DNA from: Algoriphagus marincola HL-49
Lineage (GTDB): Bacteria; Bacteroidota; Bacteroidia; Cytophagales; Cyclobacteriaceae
Assembly: GCA_001314815.1 (NCBI GenBank)
Contig: LJXT01000016.1
Location: forward strand, 1 to 40,905
Reading direction: 5' to 3'
DNA: 40,905 nucleotides
Shown here: positions 7,948-16,884 of the stretch, piece after piece
Numbering within the stretch: position 1 is the stretch's first letter
Layout: the number at the start of each line of letters is the position of its first letter
Translations under genes and position numbers: made by a program
The notes under the pieces: model-generated
Told to the model about the DNA's origin: nothing
Seen by the model: the letters and a program-made list of their open reading frames with translations, nothing else
Database searches by the model: none

Positions 7948-8100
7948 AAATATTAGATGTTAGTTTACGTTAATTTGGGTTTAATTCTTTTCGAATCGAG
8001 GGTTCAAAGCTACCGCTGAATTGGAGCTTTTCCAATTTTTAACCTTCGCTTATCTGACTTTGTTTGTCATGATTTAAGTTCTCGTCTCTAATTTATCTCG

Positions 8101-8108
8101 TACCTTTG
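8101..8108 (+). promoter_or_regulatory. TAnnTTTG promoter box 4 nt before a start codon
   Basis: TACCTTTG matches the Bacteroidota -7 consensus exactly and ends only 4 nt before the ATG of the CvfB-like gene (8113). No TTG lies at the usual -33 distance. If used, transcription would begin at or within a few bases of the start codon, giving a leaderless mRNA. Confidence 0.45.
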
Positions 8109-8112
8109 AGGC

Positions 8113-8952
8113 ATGAATGAACTTGGAAAAATCAGTTTATTACCCATCAATAGATTCACTGATTCAGGTGCCTATGTGGCTACCGAATCCGGCGAGGAAG
8201 TTTTGGTTCCTAATCGTTATCTAACTGGTAATGAGCGAGAAGGGGATGTCTTGTCAGTTTTTATTTACACGGATAGTGAAGATAGGCCAGTTGCAGTCAC
8301 CGACGTTCCCAAGGCTTGTTTGGATGAGTGGGCAGTGATGGAAGTGAAGGAGTTAACCTCCTTTGGGGCTTTCGTGGATTGGGGATTGCCCAAGGATCTT
8401 TTTGTACCCAAATCTGAAATGGGGAAAAATATGAGTCCCGGAGAGAAATATCTCATTCGGGTCTGTGCAGACCATCGCACCAATAGACTGATAGGTAGTA
8501 GTAAATACCGGGATTTTATTTATCCCGCACCCAAGGATTACGAACCTGGCCAAGAGGTGTCTGGGTTGATTTTTGAAAAGACAGATTTAGGCTACAAGGT
8601 TTTGCTCGAAGGCAGGTATGAAGGGCTGATCTTTGGAAATGAGGTTTTTCAACCTTTAAGGCTTGGTGAGCGCCGTCGGCTTTTTGTGAAGAAGCAGCGG
8701 GATGATGGTAAAATTGATCTTCAGCTTCAGCCTATTGGCAGGGCCAAATACGAGGAAGGAGCTGAAAAAATTCTGTATGTATTAAGAGAAAGGGAATTTT
8801 TGCCACTTCATGACAAATCCGATCCAGAGGATATCAAAGAAGTGCTCGGCATGAGTAAAAAGCATTTCAAACAATGTATCGGACAGCTTTACAAGGCGAA
8901 AGAAATTGTGATCTTGGAGGATGGCATCAAGCTAAATGATTCGAAGCAGTGA
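8113..8952 (+). CDS. CvfB-like S1 RNA-binding protein
   Basis: This 279-residue cytoplasmic protein has the CvfB/YitL architecture: an N-terminal OB-like segment (1-65), a central S1 domain recognised by ELTSFGAFVDWGLPKDLFVPKSE-type spacing (about 76-100), a second S1-like segment (about 145-205), and a C-terminal winged helix (about 215-275, ending KAKEIVILEDGIKL). CvfB proteins bind RNA and in Staphylococcus influence virulence-factor expression; the molecular role in Bacteroidota is unknown. The GTG of the next gene overlaps its TGA by 4 bp. A TAnnTTTG box lies immediately upstream. The conserved start MNELGKISLLPINRFTDSGAY fits family N-termini. Confidence 0.88.
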   Translation: MNELGKISLLPINRFTDSGAYVATESGEEVLVPNRYLTGNEREGDVLSVFIYTDSEDRPVAVTDVPKACLDEWAVMEVKELTSFGAFVDWGLPKDLFVPKSEMGKNMSPGEKYLIRVCADHRTNRLIGSSKYRDFIYPAPKDYEPGQEVSGLIFEKTDLGYKVLLEGRYEGLIFGNEVFQPLRLGERRRLFVKKQRDDGKIDLQLQPIGRAKYEEGAEKILYVLREREFLPLHDKSDPEDIKEVLGMSKKHFKQCIGQLYKAKEIVILEDGIKLNDSKQ

Positions 8953-9440
8953 TAGACCTTGAGACTTTTCGACAGGAAAGTCAATCTGATTTTCCCACTA
9001 ACAAAAAGCTAAAAGACCGGCTCAGAAGGCTAAAGCCCAAGGATTTGGATTTGCGCTTTGCGGAAAATCATGAGGAGGTTTTTCAAGAAATCGACTGTTT
9101 GGACTGCGCTAATTGCTGTAAGACTACCAGTCCGATTTTTCTTCAGACAGATATTGATCGCATCGCCAAAGTTTTCCGGATGAAGCCAAGTCAATTTATC
9201 GACGAATACCTTCAGCGCGACGAAGAAGGCGATTTTGTGCTTCATTCCTCACCTTGTCCATTTTTGGGCGTGGACAATAAGTGCCTAGTTTACGAGGACA
9301 GACCGAAGGCGTGCAGGGAATATCCGCATACCAATCGAAAAAATATGGCAGGGATTCTTAACTTGAGTCTGAAAAACACACTCATCTGTCCGGCGGTACA
9401 TAAAATTTTCCGCCAGATAGAGAAAGAGTATAGGAAGTAA
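8949..9440 (+). CDS. YkgJ family cysteine-cluster protein
   Basis: This 163-residue protein of the zinc/iron-chelating YkgJ family starts at a GTG that overlaps the preceding stop (GTGA), indicating coupled translation. The cysteine signature is complete: CLDCANCC (about 52-59), then CPFL...NKCLVYEDRPKACREYP (about 100-120), and a last Cys in LICPAV (about 149). Such clusters bind a metal ion or Fe-S centre. The role of the family is not established; some members are linked to metal-dependent protein maturation. Cytoplasmic, with no signal. Its context between an RNA-binding protein and a ROK kinase does not define a pathway. Confidence 0.88.
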   Translation: MIDLETFRQESQSDFPTNKKLKDRLRRLKPKDLDLRFAENHEEVFQEIDCLDCANCCKTTSPIFLQTDIDRIAKVFRMKPSQFIDEYLQRDEEGDFVLHSSPCPFLGVDNKCLVYEDRPKACREYPHTNRKNMAGILNLSLKNTLICPAVHKIFRQIEKEYRK

Positions 9441-9460
9441 GCCGAAATTTTGGCTTTTTT
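9439..9460 (+). terminator. Weak hairpin-plus-T-run after the YkgJ gene
   Basis: AAGCCG (9439-9444) can pair with TGGCTT (9451-9456), extended by A-T pairs, and a T run continues to 9460. The hairpin begins within the TAA stop of the YkgJ gene. It may attenuate read-through into the ROK kinase gene; the stem is short, so confidence is low. Confidence 0.35.
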
Positions 9461-9485
9461 GACAATCAAACCTATAAATAACTCA

Positions 9486-10418
9486 ATGGCTACAACAGAA
9501 ACACACTTTTTGGGAGTGGACGTGGGAGGAACCCATCTTAAAATCGGATTGGTAAATAAGAGTGGTGAAATCCTTGATTTTGATAAAGAAGAAACGCAAC
9601 CATTCAGAGAACATCCTGATGGATTTGGAGAAGCATTCACAGAAGGATTGGGGAAATATTTTCGAAAATATCCGCAGGTAGAAAAAGTGGGGATTGGTCT
9701 TCCGGGATTAATTTCAAAGGATCGGACTACCCCTTTGGAGATTCCCGCTATTCCGGCCCTGAATCAATTCAAACTCAAGGAAAGCCTCGAAGCAAAATAT
9801 CCGGACAAAGAATTTTTTCTGGAGAATGATGCCGCAGCAGCTGCTATCGGAGAATTCTATTATGGCAAAGATGATCCCTCTGATAATTTCCTTTTCATTA
9901 CAATGGGCACTGGAATTGGAAGTGCTTATGTGATTGACGGTGAGGTTTTTAAAGGTTCGAGAGGTAATGCCCTCGAGATGGGTCATATGCTTTCCAGAGG
10001 AAATGCGCGATTGGAAACTCTGATCGGAAGAAAAGGCATCTTGGATATTTTATCTCGAATGATAGATGCATTTCCTGATAAGGCAGGAAGGCTCAAGGGA
10101 GCTACCTTGGGATCACATTTGCTAGTGGATACTGCACGCGAGGGGAATGAGGTCTCATTGATGGTATTCGAAGAAGTAGGCGAGATCCTAGGACAATCCA
10201 TCGTATCGACTGTCCGAATTTTGGATGTAACGGAAGTTTACTTCGGAGGGGGAATTTCTGCTGGTTTGGAGTTTATGATGCCAGCCTTGGAGCGTACCAT
10301 TCGTCAATATTTGACACAGTACTATAACAAAGATTTGAAGCTCAAAAAAGCTACACTAGAAAACAATGCCGGTACCTTGGGTGCTGCAGCACTTTGTTTT
10401 ATGGGTTCAGGTCTGTGA
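9486..10418 (+). CDS. ROK family sugar kinase (glucokinase-like)
   Basis: From the ATG at 9486 the product is 310 residues. An upstream in-frame TTG at 9450 exists, but its 12 extra codons lie in the hairpin/T-run and precede the family start. The ATP site is FLGVDVGGTHLKIG (8-21), the catalytic Asp is Asp115 in ENDAAAAA, and the second phosphate motif is ITMGTGIGSA (138-147). The EMGH motif (164-167) is followed by SRGNARLETLIGRKG, where most ROK glucokinases have the zinc-binding CxCGxxGC cluster; all those cysteines are absent. The substrate is therefore uncertain (glucose or another hexose such as N-acetylmannosamine). The 3' end overlaps the convergent lipoprotein gene by 20 bp. Confidence 0.9.
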   Translation: MATTETHFLGVDVGGTHLKIGLVNKSGEILDFDKEETQPFREHPDGFGEAFTEGLGKYFRKYPQVEKVGIGLPGLISKDRTTPLEIPAIPALNQFKLKESLEAKYPDKEFFLENDAAAAAIGEFYYGKDDPSDNFLFITMGTGIGSAYVIDGEVFKGSRGNALEMGHMLSRGNARLETLIGRKGILDILSRMIDAFPDKAGRLKGATLGSHLLVDTAREGNEVSLMVFEEVGEILGQSIVSTVRILDVTEVYFGGGISAGLEFMMPALERTIRQYLTQYYNKDLKLKKATLENNAGTLGAAALCFMGSGL

Positions 10419-10797
10419 TTGTAATTTCGGAGACTTTGGATATAGCATTCATTCGGAAAAGAACCTTCAGGGGTTCTTTTTCGCTTTCCACACCTTCACA
10501 ATTTTCAGGACTAGCCTCGAGGAAATAGAAGAAAAAGCTCTGACTTTTATCGACGAGCTCTACTCGATCCGGTCTCCCAAAGGTCTTGATCAAAGCCTGA
10601 TTACTGGCTCCCAAAAAATTATTTTTTATTCTTTCCAGCTCCCCAATATCTTGGATTCGAAGTCCTTTGCATCCGTATCTGTCTTCTTTCCAGTTTTCGA
10701 TATTCAGTCCTTCGGTATCTAATTTTTGGCTGCAGGATGCTAAGCTCAAAGAAAATATCAGGGCAAAAACGATGGGTGATAAAAGGCGTGTTTTCAT
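10399..10797 (-). CDS. Small predicted lipoprotein (132 aa)
   Basis: The start is placed at the ATG at 10797, where a basic N-terminus, a hydrophobic stretch and a lipobox (SLASC, Cys22) begin. The longer reading from 10908 would bury the signal sequence behind 37 residues. The mature part is small and polar. The stretch FLGASNQALIKTFGRPDRVE (about 61-80) resembles the helix and beta-start of BamE/SmpA-like lipoprotein domains, but the match is only suggestive. Two cysteines (GCKG, ENCEG) could form a disulfide. A TAnnTTTG box lies 6 nt before the start. Its last 20 bp overlap the end of the convergent ROK kinase gene. Confidence 0.8.
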   Translation of the reverse strand: MKTRLLSPIVFALIFSLSLASCSQKLDTEGLNIENWKEDRYGCKGLRIQDIGELERIKNNFLGASNQALIKTFGRPDRVELVDKSQSFFFYFLEASPENCEGVESEKEPLKVLFRMNAISKVSEITITDLNP

Positions 10798-10803
10798 GGA
10801 TTG

Positions 10804-10811
10804 CAAATGTA
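10804..10811 (-). promoter_or_regulatory. TAnnTTTG promoter box 6 nt before the lipoprotein start
   Basis: Minus-strand TACATTTG matches the -7 consensus and ends 6 nt from the ATG at 10797. Together with the lipobox position it supports the shorter start. Transcription would give a nearly leaderless mRNA. Confidence 0.45.
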
Positions 10812-11037
10812 ATGGCTTATTCACTGAAGAAGGTCCTAAAATTAGATTTATTTGAAACGAATCTATTTTGGGATTAAGAATCGATGCCAGGTAAAATTGT
10901 TTGCTCACTTGGTTTTTCGATTAAACTGAATTTCAAACTTTTGGAAAGTTATGACAGTTTTTGTCATTCTTTTGCCTGAGGTAATAAGCCGTCGGTTTGG
11001 GCAAATACTTTATATTAGCAGCTTAAAATCGCTTCAC

Positions 11038-11526
11038 ATGTATTATAGATTCGGAAAGGCATTCTATTACTTCAGTATTGTTATATTCCTCTTTTTCCTT
11101 CTTTATTTCTACTCAGCTTTACCAGAGCAAGTTTTTTTTCAGCTAGACGCCGAAGACCGATGGCCTAAAGGCACTTATTTCTATGGGATGATTAGTCTCT
11201 TTGTGATTTTCAACCTGATTTCGCTTTTGCCACCAAAACTCCTGGAAACCAAATCATGGAAAAAACTTCATCGTCTCTTCCCAATCGGTGACCCATTTCG
11301 GGATTACTTGCTTACTTGGTTTTATTCCTTTGGTGGAGTGTTGAATCTCAGCTTAGGAATGATGGTGTTTTATACCCACTCTATCAATAATCAGCAAGAG
11401 ATCACGGCAGATCAATTCAGCGTTTTCTTTTACCTTATACCTGCATTACTCCTTATCTGGATAATTGCACTTTTTTTGCTTTTTGTGGGTAAAACCAAAA
11501 AACTTCAAAACCCTTCAGAGTACTAA
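11038..11526 (+). CDS. Four-helix integral membrane protein of unknown function
   Basis: The start is chosen at ATG 11038 ([11 protein letters not shown]), giving 162 residues. A longer frame from 10951 begins with residues lying in the promoter region, and TATATTAG (11011-11018) sits about 20 nt before this ATG. Four hydrophobic segments are evident: about 9-28, 47-66, 88-110 and 126-150, with a short periplasm-like loop ([10 protein letters not shown]) after the first. I do not recognise the family; the pattern of LPEQV after the first helix is loosely like DUF1648 membrane proteins. It ends 8 bp before the topoisomerase IV B gene and may be co-transcribed with it. Confidence 0.75.
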   Translation: MYYRFGKAFYYFSIVIFLFFLLYFYSALPEQVFFQLDAEDRWPKGTYFYGMISLFVIFNLISLLPPKLLETKSWKKLHRLFPIGDPFRDYLLTWFYSFGGVLNLSLGMMVFYTHSINNQQEITADQFSVFFYLIPALLLIWIIALFLLFVGKTKKLQNPSEY

Positions 11527-11534
11527 AATATACT

Positions 11535-13433
11535 ATGGCAGACCAAGTAAAATACAACGAAGATAGTATCAAATCCCTTGATTGGAGAGAGCATATCCGA
11601 TTGCGACCGGGTATGTATATCGGTAAATTGGGTGATGGAAGTGCCCAAGATGATGGGATTTACGTGTTGGTCAAAGAGGTTTTGGACAACTCTATCGATG
11701 AGCACATGATGGGATATGGGCGAACGATCGATGTCAAAATTTCTGAGCATAAAGTAGAGGTCAGAGACTATGGTCGTGGAATTCCGCTTGGGAAGGTCAT
11801 TGACTGTGTGTCTAAAATCAATACTGGTGGAAAGTATGACTCAGGGGCCTTTCAAAAGTCCGTGGGTTTGAATGGAGTCGGTACCAAAGCTGTCAATGCA
11901 CTTTCTGAGTACTTTAAAGTTCAATCCTACAGAGATGGAGAGACGAAAGTTGCCGAATTTGAAAAGGGTGTACTCAAGGAAGACCGAAAAGTGGAGAAAT
12001 CCTCGGATCGAAATGGTACAAAAATCATTTTCTCTCCAGATCCAACAGTCTTCAAAAACTATCATTTCATCCCGGAATACCTTGAAAATCAAATTTGGAA
12101 TTATGCCTACCTGAATGCAGGTCTGACGATTAATTTCAATGGAAAGAAGTACTTTTCTGACAAGGGATTGTATGATCTTTTGGCCAATAAGGTGGATGAG
12201 GAAGCGATCCGCTATCCGATCATTCATCTGAAAGGAAATGACATAGAAATGGCCATGACTCATTCCAATCAATATGGAGAGGAGTATTATTCCTTCGTCA
12301 ATGGTCAATTTACCACTCAAGGAGGAACTCACCTTGCTGCGTTTAGAGAAGCCATCGTAAAGACCATTAGGGAATTTTACAAGAAAGACTATGATGCTTC
12401 CGATATCAGACAAAGCGTCGTGGCATCGATAGCCGTACGAGTGCAGGAACCCGTATTTGAGTCTCAAACCAAGACAAAGTTGGGTTCACAGTCTGTGGGG
12501 CCGGATGGACCGACTCTTCGAACTTTTGTCAATGACTTCGTGAAAACCGAACTGGACAATTATCTCCACAAAAACCAAGCGGTAGCTGATGCCTTGTTAA
12601 AGCGAATTCTACAATCAGAACGGGAGCGAAAGGAGATTTCAGGGATTAAGAAGTTGGCAAATGAACGAGCCAAGAAAGCGAATCTTCACAATAAAAAGCT
12701 TCGGGATTGTCGGGTACATTATGATGATCCCAAGGCAGATGAGGATAAGAAAAACAACACGATGCTCTTTATTACCGAGGGAGATTCTGCCTCGGGTTCT
12801 ATTACCAAATCCAGGGATGTCCAGACGCAGGCTGTTTTTTCATTGAGAGGAAAGCCACTCAACTGTTATGGCATGACCAAAAAAGTGGTGTATGAAAATG
12901 AGGAATTTAATCTGCTGCAGCATGCTTTGAATATTGAGGATGGAATCGAAGGGCTTCGGTACCGAAAAATCGTCATTGCTACCGATGCCGATGTAGACGG
13001 AATGCATATCCGTCTGCTGATCATGACCTATTTCTTGCAATTTTTCCCGGATTTGGTGAAGAATGGGCACCTCTTTATCTTGGATACCCCACTTTTTCGT
13101 GTAAGAAACAAGAAGGAAACGATCTATTGCTATTCAGATGAAGAGCGACAGCGTGCCATTCATAAACTCGGAAATAAGCCGGAAATCACCCGTTTTAAGG
13201 GATTGGGAGAAATCTCTCCGGAGGAGTTTGGGACTTTTATAGGGGAAGATATTCGGCTCGAGCCCATCATTCTGAAGAAGGATACCAAGATCGGGGATCT
13301 GTTAGGTTTCTATATGGGAAAAAACACGCCTGACCGGCAAAACTTCATCATCAAGAATCTCAAGATCGAAAAAGACCTTGCCCTTGATGACCCAAAAAAT
13401 AATGAAGAAGTAGAAGAGGAGGAAGCAGCCTGA
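11535..13433 (+). CDS. parE: DNA topoisomerase IV subunit B (GyrB/ParE family)
   Basis: The 632-residue type IIA topoisomerase ATPase subunit partners with the next gene to decatenate chromosomes. The GHKL ATPase domain has [11 protein letters not shown] (about 47-57), DYGRGIP (about 78-84) and the glycine loop [13 protein letters not shown]. The transducer and TOPRIM domains follow, with [10 protein letters not shown] (Glu nucleophile/metal site) and the metal-binding [14 protein letters not shown]. The length and absence of the long gyrase insert favour ParE over GyrB. Pairing with a ParC-type A subunit supports this. The C-terminus is an acidic tail ([11 protein letters not shown]). It is separated from the A subunit by 115 bp. 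Confidence 0.93.
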   Translation: MADQVKYNEDSIKSLDWREHIRLRPGMYIGKLGDGSAQDDGIYVLVKEVLDNSIDEHMMGYGRTIDVKISEHKVEVRDYGRGIPLGKVIDCVSKINTGGKYDSGAFQKSVGLNGVGTKAVNALSEYFKVQSYRDGETKVAEFEKGVLKEDRKVEKSSDRNGTKIIFSPDPTVFKNYHFIPEYLENQIWNYAYLNAGLTINFNGKKYFSDKGLYDLLANKVDEEAIRYPIIHLKGNDIEMAMTHSNQYGEEYYSFVNGQFTTQGGTHLAAFREAIVKTIREFYKKDYDASDIRQSVVASIAVRVQEPVFESQTKTKLGSQSVGPDGPTLRTFVNDFVKTELDNYLHKNQAVADALLKRILQSERERKEISGIKKLANERAKKANLHNKKLRDCRVHYDDPKADEDKKNNTMLFITEGDSASGSITKSRDVQTQAVFSLRGKPLNCYGMTKKVVYENEEFNLLQHALNIEDGIEGLRYRKIVIATDADVDGMHIRLLIMTYFLQFFPDLVKNGHLFILDTPLFRVRNKKETIYCYSDEERQRAIHKLGNKPEITRFKGLGEISPEEFGTFIGEDIRLEPIILKKDTKIGDLLGFYMGKNTPDRQNFIIKNLKIEKDLALDDPKNNEEVEEEEAA

Positions 13434-13548
13434 GTGCCGATATAGTGAAATACTTCGATTATTGCATAAAAAATGCAATCAAGGCTTTCTATGTTGGCAA
13501 GAGCAAAAGAAAAGGGTTGAAAAATCCCCTCCAAATAAACATTAATAC

Positions 13549-16164
13549 ATGAGCGAAGAAACAAATAAACCAGAAGAGACGGATGATAGCCTACACAATT
13601 CCGTGCCTGTTACAGGCATGTATAAGGATTGGTTTTTGGACTATGCTTCCTATGTCATTCTGGAGCGGGCAGTTCCAGCCATTGAGGATGGTCTAAAGCC
13701 CGTTCAGCGCCGAATTCTCCATGCCATGAAGGAAATGGATGATGGGCGTTTCAATAAAGTCGCCAATATCATCGGTCAATCCATGCAGTATCACCCCCAT
13801 GGTGATGCTTCGATTGGTGATGCCATCGTCAATTTGGGACAAAAAGACCTGCTCATCGAAACCCAGGGTAACTGGGGAGATATCCGCACCGGTGACTCCG
13901 CTGCAGCGGCCAGATACATTGAAGCCAGGCTTTCCAAGTTTGCTCTTGAAGTAGTTTTTAATCCACAGACGACCGATTGGCAATTATCCTATGATGGAAG
14001 AAAGCGGGAGCCCGTTACTTTGCCTGTCAAATTCCCATTGCTTCTAGCACAGGGGGTGGAAGGAATTGCCGTAGGTTTATCTACCAAGATTTTACCGCAC
14101 AACTTCAGAGAATTAATTGAAGGTTCCATAGAAATTTTGAAAGGCAATACCACAAACGTACTTCCGGACTTTCTGACTGGTGGTTTGGCGGATTTTTCAG
14201 AATACAACGGAGGTCTTCGAGGCGGTAAAGTAAAAGTTCGAGCAAGAATTGAAGAGGAAGATTCCAAAACACTGGCAATTAAGGAAATACCATTTGGAAC
14301 GACTACTGATTCTTTGATTGATTCTATCCTGAAAGCCAATGATAAAGGAAAGATCAAAATCAAGAAAGTTGTAGACAATACGGCCAAAGATGTAGAGATA
14401 CAGATTCATCTTGCACCGGGAGTTTCTCCTGATGTGACCATCGATGCTTTGTATGCCTTCACGGACTGTGAAGTCTCCATCTCTCCAAACGCCTGTGTCA
14501 TTGTCAATGAAAAGCCGGTTTTCATTACAGTCAATGAAATTCTGGAATACAATACCAAGCAGACCAAGAAGCTTCTCAAGCAGGAATTAGAAATCCGAAA
14601 AGGGGAGTTGATGGAGAAACTGCTCTTTTCCTCTTTGGAAAAAATCTTCATCGAAAACAGGATCTATCGAGACATAGAAGAGTGTACTACTTGGGATGAG
14701 GTCTTGCAGGCTATTGATAAGGGCTTGGATCCCTATAAGCCCGATTTCTATCGGGATATTACCCAAGAAGATTTGGTTCGATTGACCGAAATCAAGATCA
14801 AGCGAATCTCCAAATACGATTCCTTCAAGGCAGATGAGTTGATGAAGCGGCTGCAGGATGAATTGAAAGAAGTCAATCACAACCTTAGACACCTCACAGA
14901 CTATTCGATCAAATACTATGAGCGATTACTGGAAAAGTACGGGAAAGGAAGGGAGCGAAAGACTGAAATTCGTGCCTTTGACACCATTCAGGCGACTGTA
15001 GTAGCTGCAAACAATGCCAAGCTCTATGTCAATCGCAAAGATGGATTTGTTGGCTCAGGTCTAAAAAAAGAAGAATTTGTTTGCGATTGTTCTGACTTGG
15101 ATGACATCATCGTAATCCGCCGGGATGGGAAAATGATGGTTTCCAAAATTCAGGATAAAGTCTTCATGGGAAAAGACATCCTTCATGTTGGAATCTATCG
15201 AAAAACAGATGATCGACTCACCTTTAACTTGATTTATCTGGACGGAGCCTCAGGGAGAGCGATGGTTAAGCGCTTCCAACCTGGCGGTGTCACCCGAGAT
15301 CGAGAATACGATTTGACCAAGGGTACAAAAGGATCCAAAACCCTATATCTGACAGCCAATCCGAATGGAGAAGCCGAAATTGTCACAGTTTATCTGACTC
15401 AGGGTGCCAAGGCTAGGGTTAAGGTTTTTGACTTTGATTTTGCTGATCTTGACATCAAGGGAAGAGGAGCAGGGGGTAATATCTTGACAAGGTATCCAGT
15501 CCGTAAAGTTCAGCTGAAGATGGAAGGGGTCTCCACGCTTGGTGGTTTGGATATCTATTACGACCCGGTTGTTGGTCGTTTGAATACTGATGAACGAGGT
15601 AATTTGATCGGTAATTTCTTAGGAGAGGATCGGATTTTGGTTTGCTATAAATCAGGTGATTACGAGTTGACAAATTTTGAACTGACTAATCGCTATGAGC
15701 CAAATGATGTATTGCTGATCGAAAAATTTGACCCCGAGAAGGTCCTATCTGCTGTCTATTATGATGGCGGGAGCAAAAATTATTTCGTCAAGCGATTCCA
15801 AATTGAAACAACTACGCTGAATAAGAAATTTAATTTCATCACGGATCATCGTTCTTCAGCTCTTAAGTTGATCTCTTCCGAAAAACAGCCTCAAGTGAAA
15901 GCTATTGTCACAAAAGGAAAGGAAGAAGAAGAACAAGTCTACGACTTGGATATGATCATTGATGTGAAGGGCTGGAAGGCTATGGGTAATAAATTGAGTT
16001 CTTACCCGATAAAAAGCTTGGAGTTAATTGCTCAGAAGAAAGAAGAAAAGCAATCCTTAAAGGAGGAAGGAAAGGATGAAGATTCCGACGAGATAGAGAT
16101 TGGAAGTACGGTGGATCTTTCACCCAAAAAGGATAGTGACGAAGAGCAATTAGGCTTGTTTTGA
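13549..16164 (+). CDS. parC: DNA topoisomerase IV subunit A (GyrA/ParC family)
   Basis: This 871-residue type IIA topoisomerase cleavage subunit carries the winged-helix domain with catalytic Tyr123 (SAAAARYIEARL), the tower/coiled-coil region (about 330-480), and a C-terminal beta-pinwheel (about 500-820). The quinolone region reads HPHGDASIGDAIV: the position of E. coli GyrA Ser83 is Ala87 here and the Asp87 equivalent is Asp91. The C-terminal tail is low-complexity Lys/Glu/Asp. The parE-parC order and the ParE-like partner support topoisomerase IV rather than gyrase. TrmH follows after 18 bp, suggesting one transcript. Confidence 0.92.
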   Translation: MSEETNKPEETDDSLHNSVPVTGMYKDWFLDYASYVILERAVPAIEDGLKPVQRRILHAMKEMDDGRFNKVANIIGQSMQYHPHGDASIGDAIVNLGQKDLLIETQGNWGDIRTGDSAAAARYIEARLSKFALEVVFNPQTTDWQLSYDGRKREPVTLPVKFPLLLAQGVEGIAVGLSTKILPHNFRELIEGSIEILKGNTTNVLPDFLTGGLADFSEYNGGLRGGKVKVRARIEEEDSKTLAIKEIPFGTTTDSLIDSILKANDKGKIKIKKVVDNTAKDVEIQIHLAPGVSPDVTIDALYAFTDCEVSISPNACVIVNEKPVFITVNEILEYNTKQTKKLLKQELEIRKGELMEKLLFSSLEKIFIENRIYRDIEECTTWDEVLQAIDKGLDPYKPDFYRDITQEDLVRLTEIKIKRISKYDSFKADELMKRLQDELKEVNHNLRHLTDYSIKYYERLLEKYGKGRERKTEIRAFDTIQATVVAANNAKLYVNRKDGFVGSGLKKEEFVCDCSDLDDIIVIRRDGKMMVSKIQDKVFMGKDILHVGIYRKTDDRLTFNLIYLDGASGRAMVKRFQPGGVTRDREYDLTKGTKGSKTLYLTANPNGEAEIVTVYLTQGAKARVKVFDFDFADLDIKGRGAGGNILTRYPVRKVQLKMEGVSTLGGLDIYYDPVVGRLNTDERGNLIGNFLGEDRILVCYKSGDYELTNFELTNRYEPNDVLLIEKFDPEKVLSAVYYDGGSKNYFVKRFQIETTTLNKKFNFITDHRSSALKLISSEKQPQVKAIVTKGKEEEEQVYDLDMIIDVKGWKAMGNKLSSYPIKSLELIAQKKEEKQSLKEEGKDEDSDEIEIGSTVDLSPKKDSDEEQLGLF

Positions 16165-16182
16165 TGCAATAAATGCACATCC

Positions 16183-16884
16183 ATGGGTGATATTGAATCG
16201 GATTTTGATAAGGGGCTTCTCGATTACTTGGGACAGTATGTTACTGATCATAAGAAAAAGGTAATCGAGGAGGTTCTTGGCAAGCGCACCCGCCATTTTA
16301 CCGTCGTCCTGGAAGATATCTACAAACCTCATAATGCCAGTGCTGTAATTAGAACCTGTGACTGCTTTGGTATCCAAGATTTGCATGTCATTGAGAAGAC
16401 CAATGCTTACAAAATCAATCCGTATGTAACCAGAGGGGCATCTCAGTGGGTGGATTTGCATAAATACTATAATCCTGAAGGCTCTTCGGTGGACATGTGT
16501 TTTGATCAACTTCGGGGTCAGGGTTATAAGATCCTTGGTACAAGCCCTAATGCAAATTCAATTCCGATTTCGGAATTAAAGGCCGATGAGAAAATTGCTT
16601 TGGTTTTTGGAAATGAGCATGAAGGAATCTCTTCAGAAGTTCAGGGAAAAGTCGATGGATTGATTCATATTCCCATGCTAGGCTTTACAGAAAGCTTCAA
16701 TATTTCTGTTTCAGCGTCCATTTTTCTTTTCGATCTGATTCAGAAAACGCAGAAGCTTGATATTCCGGATTTTCACCTAAAGGAGGATGAAAAAAACTTG
16801 CTTAGGCTAAAGTGGTATCGCAGTATTGTGAAGCGATCAGATCTTCATGAGAAAATGTATTTGGAGAATTTGAAAGGAAATTAG
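16183..16884 (+). CDS. trmH: tRNA (guanosine-18-2'-O)-methyltransferase TrmH
   Basis: This 233-residue SPOUT-class enzyme methylates the 2'-OH of G18 in the tRNA D-loop using S-adenosylmethionine. The three SPOUT motifs are visible: motif 1 NASAVIRTCDCFGI (about 51-64, with the catalytic Arg), motif 2 LVFGNEHEGIS, and motif 3 IPMLGFTESFNISVSAS, which forms the trefoil-knot cofactor site. The N- and C-terminal helical extensions fit TrmH rather than the TrmL or RlmB groups, though SpoU subfamilies are close. It starts 18 bp after parC. Its TAG stop interlocks with the TAA of the convergent beta-barrel gene (TTAG, 4-bp overlap). Confidence 0.9.
   Translation: MGDIESDFDKGLLDYLGQYVTDHKKKVIEEVLGKRTRHFTVVLEDIYKPHNASAVIRTCDCFGIQDLHVIEKTNAYKINPYVTRGASQWVDLHKYYNPEGSSVDMCFDQLRGQGYKILGTSPNANSIPISELKADEKIALVFGNEHEGISSEVQGKVDGLIHIPMLGFTESFNISVSASIFLFDLIQKTQKLDIPDFHLKEDEKNLLRLKWYRSIVKRSDLHEKMYLENLKGN

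Noticed and set aside
11841..12467. A 208-codon open frame antisense to parE
   Set aside because: It lies wholly within the strongly conserved topoisomerase ATPase region on the opposite strand, with no recognisable protein features; it is a codon-bias shadow.
13434..13548. Hairpin between parE and parC as a terminator
   Set aside because: ATTGCAT and ATGCAAT pair around AAAAA, but no T run follows, so it is unlikely to stop transcription between the two subunit genes.
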